From positions 1 to 5,839 of the forward strand of contig JARICQ010000073.1 of the NCBI GenBank assembly GCA_029264075.1: DNA of 5,839 bases, given 5' to 3'. Shown here one piece after another: positions 4,568 through 5,839 of the stretch (position 1 is the stretch's first letter; every line of letters begins with the position of its first letter). Source of the stretch: Tissierellaceae bacterium (GTDB lineage Bacteria; Bacillota; Clostridia; Tissierellales; Tissierellaceae). The notes under the pieces were generated by a model that saw only the letters and a program-made list of their open reading frames with translations, was not told the DNA's origin and did not search any database. Both the position numbers and the translations under genes were made by a program.

Positions 4568-5839
4568 TTAAAACTCTAAATCAATACCCATTTTCTTTGC
4601 CTTTTTGCGAATAGTACTGGTATCTAGACCTGTTAGTTTCCCCATCTCTTTTATATCCTTAGATTCCTTCATATAATCTTTGAGCAATACTTTTTCAAAA
4701 AGAGCTAGATCTTCTTTAAATGATTTCTTTTCACCTAAAGAAACTAGGGAAGCGTCTCCGTATAAGGCTTCTTGTAAGGATCTCTCATCAATCGTCATAC
4801 TATCAGAACTAACTGCAGCCCTTTCTATTATGTTTTCAAGCTCACGAACATTTCCGGGCCAATCATAAGATAGGAGTAGCTTGATTCCGCTTGGCGATAT
4901 TTCTTGGTTTAAATTATACTCTTCATTTACTTTTTTTAAAAAAAGCTTACTAAGAGGAATTATATCCTCTTTTCTCTTTTTTAATGGTGGAAGCTCTATG
5001 GGGATTACATTCAATCTATAATACAAGTCTGCCCTAAATTTTCCTTCAGCTACCAGGTTTTTTAAATCTTGATTTGTAGCAGCTATTATCCTGGTGTCTA
5101 CTTTGATTTCCTCGTTAGAGCCCACCCTTTGTATGGTTTTTTCTTGCAAGACGTGAAGTAGCTTGACTTGAAGATTTAGTTGAAGTTCTCCTATTTCGTC
5201 TAAAAACAAGGTCCCATTATTAGATATTTCTATAAGACCCTTCCTACCTCCCTTTCTAGCATCTGTAAAGGACCCTTCTTCATAGCCGAACAATTCCGTT
5301 TCAATCAGGTTTTCAGGCAGGGAAGCACAATTTATCCTTACAAAAGGTCCTTCTTTGCGGGGACTGCTTTGATGAATGTACTTGCTTAGGACCCCTTTAC
5401 CTACACCAGTTTCTCCCAGTATAAGTATGGTCGAATCAAAGTTTGCAATCCTCCGAGCCTTGGTTTTGATCTCCTTCATCTCATTACTTTTAAATACAAA
5501 TTCATCTTCCTCCTCTATCCCTCTAGATTGGATGGCTAGTTCTTTTAATAGAAAGTCATATTCTTTTTTTATTGCATCTAGTTCTCTTTGAGTTCGATCT
5601 ATCCTAGAAATATCCATACACTGGGTCAAAACAAATCTAATCTTATAATTGGAGTCGAAAATAGGTGTAGAATTAGAAAAAATAAGCCTTCCATTTACCC
5701 ATTGGTTAGTTGAGACTTGCTCGCCTTTTTCCAGGGCTTCGATACCTACAGCCCTAGAAAATATACCTTCCTTGACCAAGTCTCTCATATCTTTATCTAC
5801 TACCTCAATATCTTCATTTCCATCTATTATGCGACAAGC
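4568..5839 (-). CDS. Sigma-54-dependent enhancer-binding activator, PAS-AAA+-Fis HTH (RocR-like); 5' end outside window
   Basis: The frame has no stop up to the window edge. The ATG at 5788 is internal: 17 further codons before it (reading ACRIIDGNEDIEVVDKD) continue a PAS domain. Residues counted from that ATG: PAS C-terminal half about 1-60 (VNGRLIFSNSTPIFDSNYKI), likely coiled linker 62-90, AAA+ domain about 97-330 and Fis-type HTH about 378-402 (LTGLDTSTIRKKAKKMGI). The AAA+ motifs are Walker A GETGVGKG (125-132), Walker B TLFLDEIG (193-200), TRIIAATN sensor I (232-239), FRADLYYRLN with the arginine fingers (251-260) and WPGNVRELENII (310-321). The sigma-54-contacting loop reads GSFTDA (172-177) instead of GAFTGA. 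The protein would bind the two palindromes downstream of its own gene and drive the -24/-12 promoter of the hydrolase operon in response to a ligand sensed by the N-terminal region. Ligand unknown; RocR likeness is by architecture and context. Confidence 0.92.
   Translation of the reverse strand, partial: ACRIIDGNEDIEVVDKDMRDLVKEGIFSRAVGIEALEKGEQVSTNQWVNGRLIFSNSTPIFDSNYKIRFVLTQCMDISRIDRTQRELDAIKKEYDFLLKELAIQSRGIEEEDEFVFKSNEMKEIKTKARRIANFDSTILILGETGVGKGVLSKYIHQSSPRKEGPFVRINCASLPENLIETELFGYEEGSFTDARKGGRKGLIEISNNGTLFLDEIGELQLNLQVKLLHVLQEKTIQRVGSNEEIKVDTRIIAATNQDLKNLVAEGKFRADLYYRLNVIPIELPPLKKRKEDIIPLSKLFLKKVNEEYNLNQEISPSGIKLLLSYDWPGNVRELENIIERAAVSSDSMTIDERSLQEALYGDASLVSLGEKKSFKEDLALFEKVLLKDYMKESKDIKEMGKLTGLDTSTIRKKAKKMGIDLEF

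Noticed and set aside
4680..4868. Plus-strand open frame of 62 codons
   Set aside because: It is antisense to the well-conserved C-terminal part of the sigma-54 activator, with no family resemblance.
5376..5591. Plus-strand open frame of 71 codons, serine/leucine-rich
   Set aside because: It is antisense to the AAA+ N-terminal region and linker of the activator; its composition is what the reverse of that gene produces.

Overview
The DNA is AT-rich, with strong AGGAGG-type ribosome binding sites and short gaps between genes. Together with the protein families present, this points to a low-GC Firmicute, most likely an anaerobic member of the Clostridia/Tissierellia. This is inferred from composition and family resemblance, because no marker gene is present. 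No RNA gene, CRISPR array or intact mobile element was seen.

Right half (about 1840-5839, all minus strand): a self-contained regulated catabolic unit. It reads, in order of transcription: (i) the 3' part of a PAS / AAA+ / Fis-type-HTH sigma-54 enhancer-binding activator, which runs off the right edge of the window; (ii) a 230-bp gap holding two copies of an AGTGGA-N6-TCCACT palindrome 85 bp apart, then a near-perfect -24/-12 sigma-54 promoter (TGGCACGATAATTGCT) and a strong ribosome binding site; (iii) an agmatinase/guanidinobutyrase-type ureohydrolase with all metal ligands intact; (iv) a YjiH-family multi-spanning membrane protein whose start codon overlaps the hydrolase stop codon by one base; (v) a terminator hairpin a few bases after its stop. 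The simplest reading is that the activator senses a guanidino compound or its breakdown product and turns on a hydrolase that releases urea. The membrane protein would carry the substrate or a product. The substrate and the transport role are inference.

Left half (about 1-1700): the last 46 codons of an unrecognised plus-strand gene converge on a minus-strand gene for an AlbA_2 (Schlafen-like) / GHKL-ATPase-like / winged-helix protein of the COG2865 type. That gene has a well-formed sigma-A promoter (TTGCAA, 17 bp, TAAAAT). Directly upstream of the -35 box lies a cluster of CGAT-core repeats, three of them at exact 12-bp steps, which looks like an operator, perhaps for the protein itself. The 3' end of this gene takes part in a long imperfect inverted repeat with the intergenic DNA beyond it. 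The 185 bp between the CGAT cluster and the terminator hold nothing that can be firmly called.
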